Shown here one piece after another: positions 24,312 through 32,179 of a stretch of DNA of 64,000 nucleotides (its first letter is position 1; each line of letters opens with the position of its first letter). Position numbers and translations under genes: made by a program. Source of the DNA: Streptomyces sp. Je 1-332 (GTDB taxonomy: Bacteria; Actinomycetota; Actinomycetes; Streptomycetales; Streptomycetaceae); assembly GCF_040730185.1 (NCBI RefSeq), contig NZ_CP160402.1:682001-746000 (forward strand). The letters run 5' to 3'. The notes beneath the pieces were generated by a model. It made no database searches. It was not told where the DNA came from and saw nothing but the letters and a program-made list of their open reading frames with translations.

Positions 24312-24641
24312 ATGCCCCTGACTGAGATCCACGCCGAGTACGTGGCCGAGTTCCTCACCGTCCGGAACAGCATCGAGTCATATCTGTCGGAGACCGATCG
24401 GGGCGCCCTGCGCGGCTTCGACGTCGTCGATGGCGACCAAGAGGTGCGGCTGGAGGTCGCCATCGACCTGTACGGCGACACCGCCCGGAGGATGAAATCG
24501 GGAACGTACAAGACGTCTGTGGTGATTGTGCGTCCTGAGGGCGGACATGAACTCGGCGCGAAGTTCGCGAAGGGCCTGTTCTACACCTCTGTGGTGGAAG
24601 ACCTGGAAACCGCCGGGCAACCCGGTCATCCCCCGGGATAG
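24312..24641 (+). CDS. Hypothetical protein, 109 residues
   Basis: A small acidic protein starting MPLTEIHAEYVAEFLTV with GGGAG six bases before the ATG. The middle alternates charged beta-strand-like segments (EVRLEVAIDLYGD, YKTSVVIVRPEGGHELGAKF). No signal peptide, membrane helix or known motif is present, and I do not recognise the family. It stands alone between an ABC remnant and a VOC protein gene. Small cytoplasmic proteins of this shape are sometimes immunity or accessory proteins, but nothing here demonstrates that. Confidence 0.6.
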   Translation: MPLTEIHAEYVAEFLTVRNSIESYLSETDRGALRGFDVVDGDQEVRLEVAIDLYGDTARRMKSGTYKTSVVIVRPEGGHELGAKFAKGLFYTSVVEDLETAGQPGHPPG

Positions 24642-24687
24642 GTCGCGCACAGTCCGCGGAACAGACCCACCACGCCGCTTCATCCGG

Positions 24688-24757
24688 GGAGTGCTTCTTG
24701 CCTCGCCACCGGCAAGGCTTTGGACGAGTTCCGCCGTTTGCCGGCCAGGAGCACTCC
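24688..24757. repeat. Nested inverted repeats upstream of the VOC gene
   Basis: GGAGTGCT at 24688 pairs with AGCACTCC ending at 24757, and inside it CTTGCC pairs with GGCAAG around 24698-24716. It could be a terminator for the preceding hypothetical gene or a folded leader; no U-tract is obvious. Confidence 0.4.
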
Positions 24758-24878
24758 TCACGGCGTCTTCGCGGCGTGCGCCGCCCCGCGCCTCCCCGCG
24801 CCGCTCGCCGGGCCGTTGTCAGTGCCTCGCGCTAGTCTCCGCGCAACTGACCGTTCCACCCCGTTCCGGGAGGTTTTC

Positions 24879-25292
24879 ATGGTCTCGCGTCTCAACCCGT
24901 ACCTCAGCTTCGACGGCGACGCCCGACAGGCCCTGCAGTTCTACAAGGAGATCTTCGGCGGCGATCTCGCGCTCAACACCTTCGGCGAGGCCGGCCACCA
25001 GGGCACTCCGGAAGCCGACCAGATCATGCACGGCATGCTCCAGGCACCGAACGGCTTCACCCTGATGGGCGCCGACACCCCGCCGGGCATGGACCACAAC
25101 CCGGGCAACAACTTCTCGGTGAGCCTCAGTGGGGACGACGAGGCCGAGCTTCGCGGCTACTGGGAGAAGCTGTCCGCCGGCGGCTCGGTGGCCGTGCCGA
25201 TGGAGAAGCAGATGTGGGGCGACATCTTCGGCATGTGCACGGACCGCTTCGGCGTCCCCTGGATGGTCAACATCAGCGAGCCGCAGAGCTGA
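24879..25292 (+). CDS. VOC-family (glyoxalase/PhnB-like) protein
   Basis: A 137-residue vicinal-oxygen-chelate fold protein of the PhnB/DUF1428-like group: LNPYLSFDGDARQALQFYKE at the start, GANTPP-like GADTPPGMDHNPGNNFSVSL and the end DRFGVPWMVNISEP. Members of this branch often lack full metal ligands and have no proven enzyme activity. GGGAGG precedes the ATG. A perfect terminator hairpin follows, so it is a single-gene unit. Confidence 0.88.
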   Translation: MVSRLNPYLSFDGDARQALQFYKEIFGGDLALNTFGEAGHQGTPEADQIMHGMLQAPNGFTLMGADTPPGMDHNPGNNFSVSLSGDDEAELRGYWEKLSAGGSVAVPMEKQMWGDIFGMCTDRFGVPWMVNISEPQS

Positions 25293-25300
25293 ACGGCCTC

Positions 25301-25341
25301 GCGACCGGGCCGCCCCGCCGCACTCGGGGCGGCCCGGTCGC
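25301..25341. terminator. Perfect 17-bp hairpin after the VOC gene
   Basis: GCGACCGGGCCGCCCCG at 25301 pairs completely with its complement ending at 25341 around the loop CCGCACT, starting nine bases after the stop codon. Confidence 0.75.
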
Positions 25342-25474
25342 GGCCTCAGAGCAGCGCGCCTACGGTGTGACGGGGGTGTCTCGCGTGACGGGGGCGTCTG
25401 GAGGCCACCGATGGACCGCTCACCCGCGCGGGAACCCTTCGACGGCGGCAGTCCGCAAAATCCACGGTCTCAGC

Positions 25475-25692
25475 TCACCCATACCCGAACGGCGGACGGC
25501 ACGAGCACCGCCGCTGCTCGTCGCCGGTCTCGGCCTCGGTCTGCACCCCCCTCGCCCCCGCGATGAGCATGGCCACCGCGGGCGTCGCCGCGCATGACGC
25601 GGGTGTGGTCAGACAGTCTTCGCCGGCCGTCAAGGCCCAGTCGGTGATGGAGAGTTGCTCGGCGGACGCGGACGGCGGCGCGGTGCACAGGT
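25475..25692 (-). other. Possible small cysteine-containing minus-strand coding segment, unidentified
   Basis: In the roughly 370 bases between the VOC terminator and the MFS gene, the minus-strand frame ending at the TGA at 25475 has third positions about 90% G or C over some 70 codons. It reads ITDWALTAGEDCLTTPASC, then AATPAVAMLIAGARG, and ends CSCRPPFGYG. I find no good start codon with a ribosome site, and no partner gene. It might be a short peptide gene with an unusual start, or the end of a decayed gene. I do not recognise the family. Confidence 0.3.
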
Positions 25693-25710
25693 AAGGCGGA
25701 CGGAGGGCCG

Positions 25711-27231
25711 ATGGCAACGGAATCCGAGGCTTCAGCGGCGGAGGGCGCCGGCGGGGATGTCGCCCTGGCCTCGGCGCGGGGCCGCTGGGTCCTGGTCTGC
25801 GCCGTGCTCGCGTCGGGCATGGCGATGCTGGACGGCACAGTGGTGAACGTCGCCCTGCCCACCCTCGGCCGTGACCTGGACACGTCGCTCGCATCCCTGC
25901 AGTGGGTCGTCAACGCCTACATGCTCACGCTCTCGGCGCTGCTGCTGCTCGGCGGAGCGCTCGGCGACCGCATCGGACGGCGGCGCACCCTGATCATCGG
26001 CGTGGTGTGGTTCGCCCTGGCCTCCGCGCTCTGCGGGCTCGCGCAGAACGCGGGGATGCTCATCGCGGCGCGGGCGTTGCAGGGCATCGGCGGCGCGCTC
26101 CTGACGCCGGGGTCGCTCGCCCTGGTGCGTACGTCGTTCCGGCCGCGGGACCAGGCACGCGCGGTGGGCGCCTGGTCGGGGCTCGGCGGGGTGGCGGGGG
26201 CGGTCGGGCCGTTTTTGGGCGGCTGGCTGATCGACGGTCCCGGCTGGCGGTGGATCTTCCTGATCAATGTGCCGCTGGCGGCGCTCGTCCTCTTCGCGGT
26301 GCGTCACGTGCCGGAGAGCAGGGCCGAAGGCGCCGCGGACAAGCCGTTCGACGTGACGGGGGCGTGCCTTGCGGCACTGTTTCTCGCGGGCATCAGCTTC
26401 TCGCTGATCGGCGCCGCGGGCGACTCCTCGAAGGCGGCGGCGTTCCTGCCGGGGCTCGGCGGAATCGCGGCGGGTGTCGCCTTCGTCGTGGTGGAGCACC
26501 GGCGCCGCGACCCGATGCTGCCGCTCTCCCTCTTCCGCTCCCGCCTGTTCAGCGCGGCCAACGTCATGACGCTGTGCCTGTACGCGGCCATCGGCGGGCT
26601 GCTGTTCATGCTGCCGGTGCAGCTGCAGACGACGCTGGGCTACGACGCGCTGCAGGCGGGCACGGCGACGCTGCCGATCACGGTCCTGATGCTGCTGCTC
26701 TCGGCCGCGGCCGGGGATCTGTCGCGGCGGGTCGGCCCCACGTTGCCGTTGGTCGCGGGCCCGCTGATCGCGGCCGCCGGTGCGCTCCTGATGCTGCGGA
26801 TCGAGCCCGGCGCCGCGTACGTCACGGAGGTCCTGCCCGCGGTCGTGGTCCTTGGCCTCGGGATGAGCGTGTTCGTGGCTCCGCTGACGGCGACCGTCCT
26901 CGCCTCGGTCGACGCGGGGCGCGCGGGTCTGGCGAGCGGCGTCAACAACAGCGCGGCGCGGGTGGCGCAGATGCTCGTCGTCGCCGCACTGCCGCTGGCG
27001 GTGGGCCTGTCCGGCACGGCGTACGCGAACGCGGACGCGCTGAACTCGGCATTCGGCAAGTCGGCCGTGGGCTGCGCGGGCCTGTTCGCCCTCGCGGCGG
27101 CAGCGGCGGCGGTCTTCATCCGCCCGCGGCCCGCCTCCTGGCACGAGGACACGGGGAACACGCCACGCTGCAAGTCCCACCTGGGCGTCGAAGCACCGCC
27201 GTTGGAGCCGGGCAAGGACTGTGCGGGATAG
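25711..27231 (+). CDS. MFS drug exporter, DHA2 (EmrB/QacA, 14-TM) family
   Basis: A 506-residue proton-driven exporter. LASGMAMLDGTVVNVALPTL in the first helix, QWVVNAYMLTLSALLLLGGA, the loop motif GDRIGRRRTLIIG and ARALQGIGGALLTPGSLALV are DHA2 hallmarks, with 14 predicted helices. It should expel hydrophobic or cationic compounds. ATG 25711 follows GGAGG. No regulator gene is adjacent. The last 20 residues are polar and hold a Cys (TPRCKSHLGVEAPPLEPGKD), outside the membrane domain. Confidence 0.92.
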   Translation: MATESEASAAEGAGGDVALASARGRWVLVCAVLASGMAMLDGTVVNVALPTLGRDLDTSLASLQWVVNAYMLTLSALLLLGGALGDRIGRRRTLIIGVVWFALASALCGLAQNAGMLIAARALQGIGGALLTPGSLALVRTSFRPRDQARAVGAWSGLGGVAGAVGPFLGGWLIDGPGWRWIFLINVPLAALVLFAVRHVPESRAEGAADKPFDVTGACLAALFLAGISFSLIGAAGDSSKAAAFLPGLGGIAAGVAFVVVEHRRRDPMLPLSLFRSRLFSAANVMTLCLYAAIGGLLFMLPVQLQTTLGYDALQAGTATLPITVLMLLLSAAAGDLSRRVGPTLPLVAGPLIAAAGALLMLRIEPGAAYVTEVLPAVVVLGLGMSVFVAPLTATVLASVDAGRAGLASGVNNSAARVAQMLVVAALPLAVGLSGTAYANADALNSAFGKSAVGCAGLFALAAAAAAVFIRPRPASWHEDTGNTPRCKSHLGVEAPPLEPGKDCAG

Positions 27232-27245
27232 CAGACCCCGGAGAA

Positions 27246-27746
27246 TCAGACCGCCGCGTCAGGTGCCTCGCGCACGAAGTCAGGTGCCTCGCGCACGAAG
27301 AGGGTGACCGACACGCTCTCCTCGAAGCCGTTGCGCCGCATCAGCGCGGCGGAGGCGGTGTTGCGCGACTCGACGTCGGTCACCACGGCGGTGGCGCCCG
27401 CGGCGGTCAGCGTGGCGCAGCAGGCCTGCACCAGATGGCTGGCCACGCCCTGGCCCTGGTAGGCGGGGGCGCTGGCGATCCACTCCAGGTTTCCCCAGTC
27501 CGTACGCTGGTCGAATCCCATCGAGCCGCAGACGAACCCGGCCAGGGCGGCACCGTCGAGCGCGACCCAGCAGGATGAGGCGTCGGCGTCCAGGTGCCGG
27601 GCGATCGCCGAGAGCGACCAGGAGGTGTACGGCTTCACCGAGGTGTCGTACAGCTCGCGCCCCAGGGCGAGGACGTCGGCCAGATGGGTGGGAGCCATCC
27701 GTTCGAGAACGATCGGGGACCGCTGATGAGCGGCGGCGGCTGACAT
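27246..27746 (-). CDS. GNAT-family N-acetyltransferase
   Basis: A 166-residue GNAT enzyme. The acetyl-CoA pyrophosphate loop is in YQGQGVASHLVQACCATL, and the C-terminal motif TASAALMRRNGFEESVSVTL completes the fold. The acceptor (protein, amine or drug) is unknown. ATG 27746 follows GGGAGG. The C-terminus has a perfect 21-bp tandem duplication that gives the repeat VREAPDFVREAPD, apparently recent. It is convergent with the MFS gene, 14 bases apart. Confidence 0.87.
   Translation of the reverse strand: MSAAAAHQRSPIVLERMAPTHLADVLALGRELYDTSVKPYTSWSLSAIARHLDADASSCWVALDGAALAGFVCGSMGFDQRTDWGNLEWIASAPAYQGQGVASHLVQACCATLTAAGATAVVTDVESRNTASAALMRRNGFEESVSVTLFVREAPDFVREAPDAAV
27258..27299. repeat. 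Perfect 21-bp tandem duplication at the end of the GNAT gene
   Basis: Two identical units (each beginning GTCAGGTGCCTCGCGCACGA) lie at 27258-27278 and 27279-27299. The length is a multiple of three, so the frame is kept. Confidence 0.9.
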
Positions 27747-27886
27747 GGGACCTCCCGGGTGGCTGACGCCGGGACCTGCGCGGGGGCGGGACGGTGACCG
27801 GCTGCTTCTCACGCTATGAGGGCTCGGGGCGTCGCGCACGCCAGGACCGACCGCCGCCGGGCCCCTGCCGTATCGAGCAGCCCTTT

Positions 27887-27900
27887 AACAGACCGCTGTT
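27887..27900. promoter_or_regulatory. Palindrome in the hemC-like promoter
   Basis: AACAG-ACCG-CTGTT lies just before a TATCGT -10-like element (27910-27915), a position suitable for a repressor or activator of the hemC-like gene. The cognate regulator is not identified. Confidence 0.4.
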
Positions 27901-27922
27901 GTGAGCGCCTATCGTGGTGCGC

Positions 27923-28858
27923 ATGTCCGCTCCTGAGCTGATCCGCATCGTCTCCCGTTCCTCTCCCATGGCGCTGGCCCAGGTGGAGCGCGTACGCGCC
28001 GAACTCGCCGCCCTGCACCCCGGGATCCGTACGGAGGTCGTACCGGTCACGACCTCCGGGGACCGCTGGATGGGGGACCTCGCGAAGCTCGGCGGCAAGG
28101 GTGCTTTCACCAAGGAGGTCGACGCGGCGCTGCTGGCGGGTGAGGCCGACCTCGCGGTGCACTGCGTCAAGGACGTACCGGCGGACCGGCCGCTTCCGGC
28201 GGGCACGACCTTCGCGGCGTTCCTCAAGCGGGACGACATCCGTGACGCGCTCATCCACCCGGGCGGTCTCACTCTGGACGAGCTGCCCGCGGGAACCCGC
28301 ATCGGCACGTCGTCCGTGCGCCGCATCGCCCAACTCGCGGCCTCACACCCGGAGTTGGAGTGCGTGCCGATGCGCGGGAACGCCGGGCGCCGGATGGAGA
28401 AGCTGGCCGCCGGTGATGCGGACGCCCTGCTGCTCGCGGTGTCGGGCCTGGAGCGCATCGACCGTATGGACGTGATCAGCGAGGTCCTGTCGGTGGAGAC
28501 GATGTGCCCGCCTATCGGCGCGGGAATCCTTGCCCTGCAGTGCCGCGAGGACGACACGGAGACCATCGACGCCGTGTCGGGCCTCGGTGACCCCGACGCC
28601 TGGCGGGAGGCCACCGCCGAGCGCATGTTCCTGCATGTCCTTCAGGGTCACTGCAACTCCCCCATCGCCGGGTACGCGCGCTGCGAGCGGGGCGGCGACC
28701 TTTCGCTGCGCGCCCGGGTCTTCACCCCGGACGGCAAGACGGTCCTGAACGCCCACGAGTGGGCCGGTCCCCTTGACCCGGCGACGCTGGGCACGTCCGT
28801 GGCGGTCACGCTGCTGCGCCAGGGCGCGCGCGAACTGATCGACTCCATCGCGCACTGA
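27923..28858 (+). CDS. hemC: Hydroxymethylbilane synthase (porphobilinogen deaminase), divergent paralogue
   Basis: A 311-residue HemC. It joins four porphobilinogen units into hydroxymethylbilane in tetrapyrrole synthesis. [15 protein letters not shown], the catalytic Asp in [27 protein letters not shown] and the cofactor-binding Cys244 in [13 protein letters not shown] are all present. The usual RGNVxTRLxKL is [11 protein letters not shown], and other motifs deviate, so it looks like a second, diverged HemC. No other haem gene is near. The start is ATG 27923: TATCGT ends seven bases upstream and no ribosome site is seen, suggesting a leaderless mRNA; GTG 27914 is the alternative. Confidence 0.87.
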   Translation: MSAPELIRIVSRSSPMALAQVERVRAELAALHPGIRTEVVPVTTSGDRWMGDLAKLGGKGAFTKEVDAALLAGEADLAVHCVKDVPADRPLPAGTTFAAFLKRDDIRDALIHPGGLTLDELPAGTRIGTSSVRRIAQLAASHPELECVPMRGNAGRRMEKLAAGDADALLLAVSGLERIDRMDVISEVLSVETMCPPIGAGILALQCREDDTETIDAVSGLGDPDAWREATAERMFLHVLQGHCNSPIAGYARCERGGDLSLRARVFTPDGKTVLNAHEWAGPLDPATLGTSVAVTLLRQGARELIDSIAH

Positions 28859-28901
28859 GCTCTGCCGTTCCTTTCGAGGTCGCCCCGAACGAAAGCCGTC
28901 G

Positions 28902-29771
28902 ATGCACCACCCGAACCACCCGAACCACCTGAACCACCCGTTCCACTCGCGCCCGGTCCGGTTGGCCGCCTGCGCCGCCGCCCTCCTCCTGGCCGCCGCC
29001 TGCGCGACCGACGACGGCAAGGATGCCGAGGCACCGGACCGGGCGAGCTCCGGACGTGCGCCGAAGCCCGACGCCGTCTTCGACTACCAGCTCGGCGGGC
29101 CCTACCAGCCCGGAGACGCCGTGCAGGCGGTCTCGCGCGACCGCTCCGCCGAGCCGGCCAAGGGCCTGTACAACGTGTGTTACGTCAACGCCTTCCAGGC
29201 CCAGCCGGGCGACGCCGTCACCTGGTGGAAGAAGAAGCACCCTGACCTGCTCCTGAAGGACGACGACGGCTCCCTGGTGGTCGACGACGACTGGGACGAG
29301 CCGCTCCTGGACATCTCCACGCCCGGCAAGCGCGGCCGGCTGATGGACGTGGTCGGGCCGTGGATCGACGGTTGCGCGGAGTCGGGGTACGACGCGGTCG
29401 AGCCCGACAACCTGGACTCCTACGAGCGTTCCGACGATCACCTCACGCCCGAACACGCCGCCGCCTTCGCCGAGTTGCTCGCCGACCGGGCCCACGACCG
29501 CGGCCTCGCCATCGCCCAGAAGAACACCACGGGCCTCCTTCCTGAGCGCGGCCGCATCGGGTTCGACTTCGCCGTCGTCGAGGAGTGCGCGGCGTACAAG
29601 GAGTGCGGCGACTTCGCCGATGCCTACGACGACAAGGTCTTCGCGGTGGAGTACACACGCAAGGACTACCGCAGCGCCTGCGCCGCCTGGGGACCCCGCC
29701 TGTCCATCACCCTGCGCGACCGCGACGTGAGCCCCAAGGGCGCCAAGGGGTATGTCTTCGCGCAGTGTTGA
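28902..29771 (+). CDS. GH114-type (endo-alpha-1,4-polygalactosaminidase-like) lipoprotein
   Basis: A 289-residue exported protein. After a His/Pro/Asn-rich repeat at the N-terminus comes a hydrophobic segment ending in the lipobox LLAAAC, so it is probably anchored by lipid. The TIM-barrel core matches the GH114/TM1410 family: DAVFDYQLGGPYQPG, NVCYVNAFQAQPGD, GYDAVEPDNLDSYE with acidic catalytic candidates, LAIAQKNTTGLLP, and DFAVVEECAAYKECGDF. Family members cut galactosaminogalactan-type polymers; the substrate here is open. The first 15 codons consist of a 9-bp repeat array, so the real start could lie a little further downstream. Confidence 0.83.
   Translation: MHHPNHPNHLNHPFHSRPVRLAACAAALLLAAACATDDGKDAEAPDRASSGRAPKPDAVFDYQLGGPYQPGDAVQAVSRDRSAEPAKGLYNVCYVNAFQAQPGDAVTWWKKKHPDLLLKDDDGSLVVDDDWDEPLLDISTPGKRGRLMDVVGPWIDGCAESGYDAVEPDNLDSYERSDDHLTPEHAAAFAELLADRAHDRGLAIAQKNTTGLLPERGRIGFDFAVVEECAAYKECGDFADAYDDKVFAVEYTRKDYRSACAAWGPRLSITLRDRDVSPKGAKGYVFAQC
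28905..28949. repeat. Five-unit 9-bp array at the start of the GH114 gene
   Basis: Units CACCACCCG, AACCACCCG, AACCACCTG, AACCACCCG, TTCCACTCG run straight after the ATG and encode a His-Pro-Asn repeat. The unit GAACCAC resembles the complement of the array at 2330-2401 (GAACCA(C/T)GT). Confidence 0.75.
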
Positions 29772-29831
29772 GGCGATGTCGGATAGCGTCTCCACGCGTG
29801 AACCAGGCGTTCCGCTGCCGAGGAGCCATCG

Positions 29832-31088
29832 ATGAGCACCCCATCCGCCGCGAACGGCCCTGGCCTGCAACGGCGACTCGGGGTGAGCGACGCGGTGTTC
29901 GTCGGCCTGGGGTCGATGATCGGCGCGGGGATCTTCGCCGCGTTCGGCCCCGCCGCCGGCGCGGCGGGCTCCGGGCTCCTCGTCGGTCTCGCGGTCGCGG
30001 CCGTGGTCGCCTACTGCAACGCCACCTCGTCGGCCCGGCTCGCCGCCCGCTACCCCGCGTCCGGCGGCACCTACGTCTACGGCCGTGAACGCCTCGGTGA
30101 CTTCTGGGGCTATCTCGCGGGGTGGGGCTTCGTCGTCGGCAAGACCGCGTCCTGCGCGGCCATGGCGCTCACCGCGGGCGCGTACGCCTGGCCAGGTCAC
30201 GAACGCCCGGCGGCGATCGCCGCCGTCATCGCCCTGACCGCCGTCAACTGCCTCGGCGTCCAGAAGGCGGCGTGGCTGACCCGCGCCCTCGTCGCCGTCG
30301 TCCTTGCGGTCCTTGCCGCCGTCGTGGCCGCCGCTCTCATCAGCGGTCGAACCGATGCCGCGCGCCTGGAGTCGAGCAGCGACGCGAGCGTGGGCGGCGT
30401 CCTGCAGGCCGCCGGGCTGCTGTTCTTCGCGTTCGCCGGGTACGCCCGCATCGCCACGCTCGGCGAGGAGGTCCGCGACCCGCGGCGCACCATCCCGCGC
30501 GCGATCCCCCTCGCCCTCGGCATCACCCTGGCGGTGTACGCGGCGGTCGCCACCGCCGCGCTCTCCGTACTCGGCCCCGGCGGCCTGGCCGACGCGACCG
30601 CGCCCCTCGCGGACACGGTGCGCGCGGCGGGGGCACCCGCCCTGGTCCCCGTGGTGCGCATCGGCGGCGCCATCGCCGCGCTCGGCTCGCTGCTCGCCCT
30701 GATCCTCGGCATCTCGCGTACGACACTGGCGATGGCCCGCGACCGCCACCTGCCGCACACGCTGGCCGCGGTCCACCCTCGCTTCAACGTCCCCCACCGG
30801 GCCCAACTCGCCGTGGGCGCAGTCGTGTTGGCACTGGTCGCCTTCGCCGATCTGCGCGGCGCGATCGGCTTCTCCTCCTTCGGAGTGCTCGCCTATTACG
30901 CCGTGGCCAACGCCTCCGCCTGGACCCTGACACCCACCGAAGGCCGCCCGCCGCGCGCCGTCCCTGTCCTCGGCCTGACCGGCTGCCTGCTCCTGGCCTT
31001 CAGCCTGCCGCTCTCCTCCGTCGTCGCCGGCGCCGCGGTGCTGGCCGCCGGCGCGGTCGCGTACTACGTACGCCGAAGCGTCACGTAG
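29832..31088 (+). CDS. APC-superfamily amino-acid permease
   Basis: A 418-residue permease with about twelve helices. The start GVSDAVFVGLGSMIGAGIFA is the APC substrate-loop motif; RYPASGGTYVYGRERLGDFW and FAFAGYARIATLGEEVRDPR are further family signatures. It imports or exchanges amino acids or polyamines. GAGGAG precedes the ATG. It is shorter than many APC permeases, ending soon after helix 12 with YYVRRSVT. The next gene on the same strand is a GntR regulator about 210 bases downstream, with a possible nitrogen-control site in between. Confidence 0.88.
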   Translation: MSTPSAANGPGLQRRLGVSDAVFVGLGSMIGAGIFAAFGPAAGAAGSGLLVGLAVAAVVAYCNATSSARLAARYPASGGTYVYGRERLGDFWGYLAGWGFVVGKTASCAAMALTAGAYAWPGHERPAAIAAVIALTAVNCLGVQKAAWLTRALVAVVLAVLAAVVAAALISGRTDAARLESSSDASVGGVLQAAGLLFFAFAGYARIATLGEEVRDPRRTIPRAIPLALGITLAVYAAVATAALSVLGPGGLADATAPLADTVRAAGAPALVPVVRIGGAIAALGSLLALILGISRTTLAMARDRHLPHTLAAVHPRFNVPHRAQLAVGAVVLALVAFADLRGAIGFSSFGVLAYYAVANASAWTLTPTEGRPPRAVPVLGLTGCLLLAFSLPLSSVVAGAAVLAAGAVAYYVRRSVT

Positions 31089-31193
31089 GCCTTTGCGGCG
31101 AGGCACTCCTCGCCCACGACCTCACCTCGTCCCGAGGTGGTGGCACACCCGTCAGCGCGTCCCACAAACCCCCAGGTCATCGCATCACCGCAG

Positions 31194-31224
31194 GTCACGT
31201 AGGGTGGCGTAACTTCGCGGCAAC
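31194..31224. promoter_or_regulatory. Possible GlnR-type half-sites upstream of the GntR gene
   Basis: GTAAC (31209) and GCAAC (31220) are separated by six bases, as in the GlnR pattern GTnAC-N6-GAAAC, with another GTCAC at 31194. The stretch around it (GTGGCGTAAC... AACATGGC) is closely similar to the stronger array at 35728. One pair alone is weak evidence. Confidence 0.35.
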
Positions 31225-31300
31225 ATGGCTCGCCTAGCGTCGGTGTCCGGCGGGCCCTCTTGCCCGCGACAGCCACCCACGCAGCCACCTTGAGGGAGCC

Positions 31301-32107
31301 ATGCGCGATCCGAAGCCCGGCGGTGACGGGTCCGGCGTGCCGCTGACGCGGGCCGACCGGGCCCGGACCGTGGCCAGTGTGCTGCGCAGGCAGGTCATGC
31401 GCGGCGCCTTTCCCGGTGGAGTACTGCCCGATGAGCGGGCCCTGATCGCCGAGTTCGGCACCTCACGGAACACGGTCCGCGAGGCCTTGGGCCTCCTGCG
31501 CGACGAAGGCCTCGTCGAACGCCGCCGGGGCGTGGGGACGGTCGTCGTCGGCCGCGCCTACGAACATCCACTGGGCGAACTGTCGGGACTCGCCGAGGTG
31601 CTCCAGCGGCACGGCACCGTCGTCAACGAGGTGCGCGAAGCACGCGTCCTGCGGCCACCCCTCACGGTCGCCCGCCGACTGGACCTGCCCGAAGGGAGCC
31701 CCGCCGTCTACCTGGAGCGGCTGCGCCGCGTGGACGGCATCCCGCTGTCCCTGGACTGCACCTACCTCATCCCCGAGGTGGGCGAGGCTCTCCTGGCTCT
31801 CGCCGGGAAGACACCGCGCACGCTGGAGAACCACGACGTCTTCGACCTGATCGAGACCGCGACGGGCATGCCGCTCGGCTCGGCCGAGGTGTCCGTCCAC
31901 GCCACGGTCGCCGATCCGGCGACCTGCGCGGTCCTGGAGATGCCGGCGGGGGGCGCGATCCTCGCCGTCGAACGCCTCACCCGCCTCGCCGACGGCCGCC
32001 CCGCCGACCTCGAGTTCCTGCACCTGCGCGGGGATCGCCTGACGCTGCACGCCACGCTCGACCGAGCGACCAGATACGCGGGCCACGCCACGAGTTCCCC
32101 GCTGTAG
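31301..32107 (+). CDS. GntR/HutC-family (UTRA) transcriptional regulator
   Basis: A 268-residue regulator. The winged helix-turn-helix is at the N-terminus (LPDERALIAEFGTSRNTVRE, then GLVERRRGVGTVVV) and the UTRA ligand domain at the C-terminus (ARRLDLPEGSPAVYLERLRR, IPLSLDCTYLIPEVG, GGAILAVERLTRLADGRPAD). HutC-type members sense sugars, amino acids or related metabolites. Strong RBS (GAGGGAG). It precedes an MFS transporter by 72 bases; control of that pump is the simplest hypothesis. Confidence 0.9.
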   Translation: MRDPKPGGDGSGVPLTRADRARTVASVLRRQVMRGAFPGGVLPDERALIAEFGTSRNTVREALGLLRDEGLVERRRGVGTVVVGRAYEHPLGELSGLAEVLQRHGTVVNEVREARVLRPPLTVARRLDLPEGSPAVYLERLRRVDGIPLSLDCTYLIPEVGEALLALAGKTPRTLENHDVFDLIETATGMPLGSAEVSVHATVADPATCAVLEMPAGGAILAVERLTRLADGRPADLEFLHLRGDRLTLHATLDRATRYAGHATSSPL

Positions 32108-32134
32108 CGGCTCGCGCGCGCCACCAGCCTGGCA

Positions 32135-32154
32135 GACACGCTGACGTGACGTGG
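32135..32154. promoter_or_regulatory. Inverted repeat between the GntR regulator and MFS genes
   Basis: CTGACG and CGTCAG arms flank TGACGTGG in the 72-base spacer. It could be the operator of the adjacent regulator. Confidence 0.4.
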
Positions 32155-32179
32155 CGTCAGTCGCACTGTCAGCACGCCC

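Noticed and set aside
28806..31106. A 766-residue minus-strand frame
   Set aside because: Antisense to the GH114 and APC permease genes, whose domains are clear. Its own translation has no family features.
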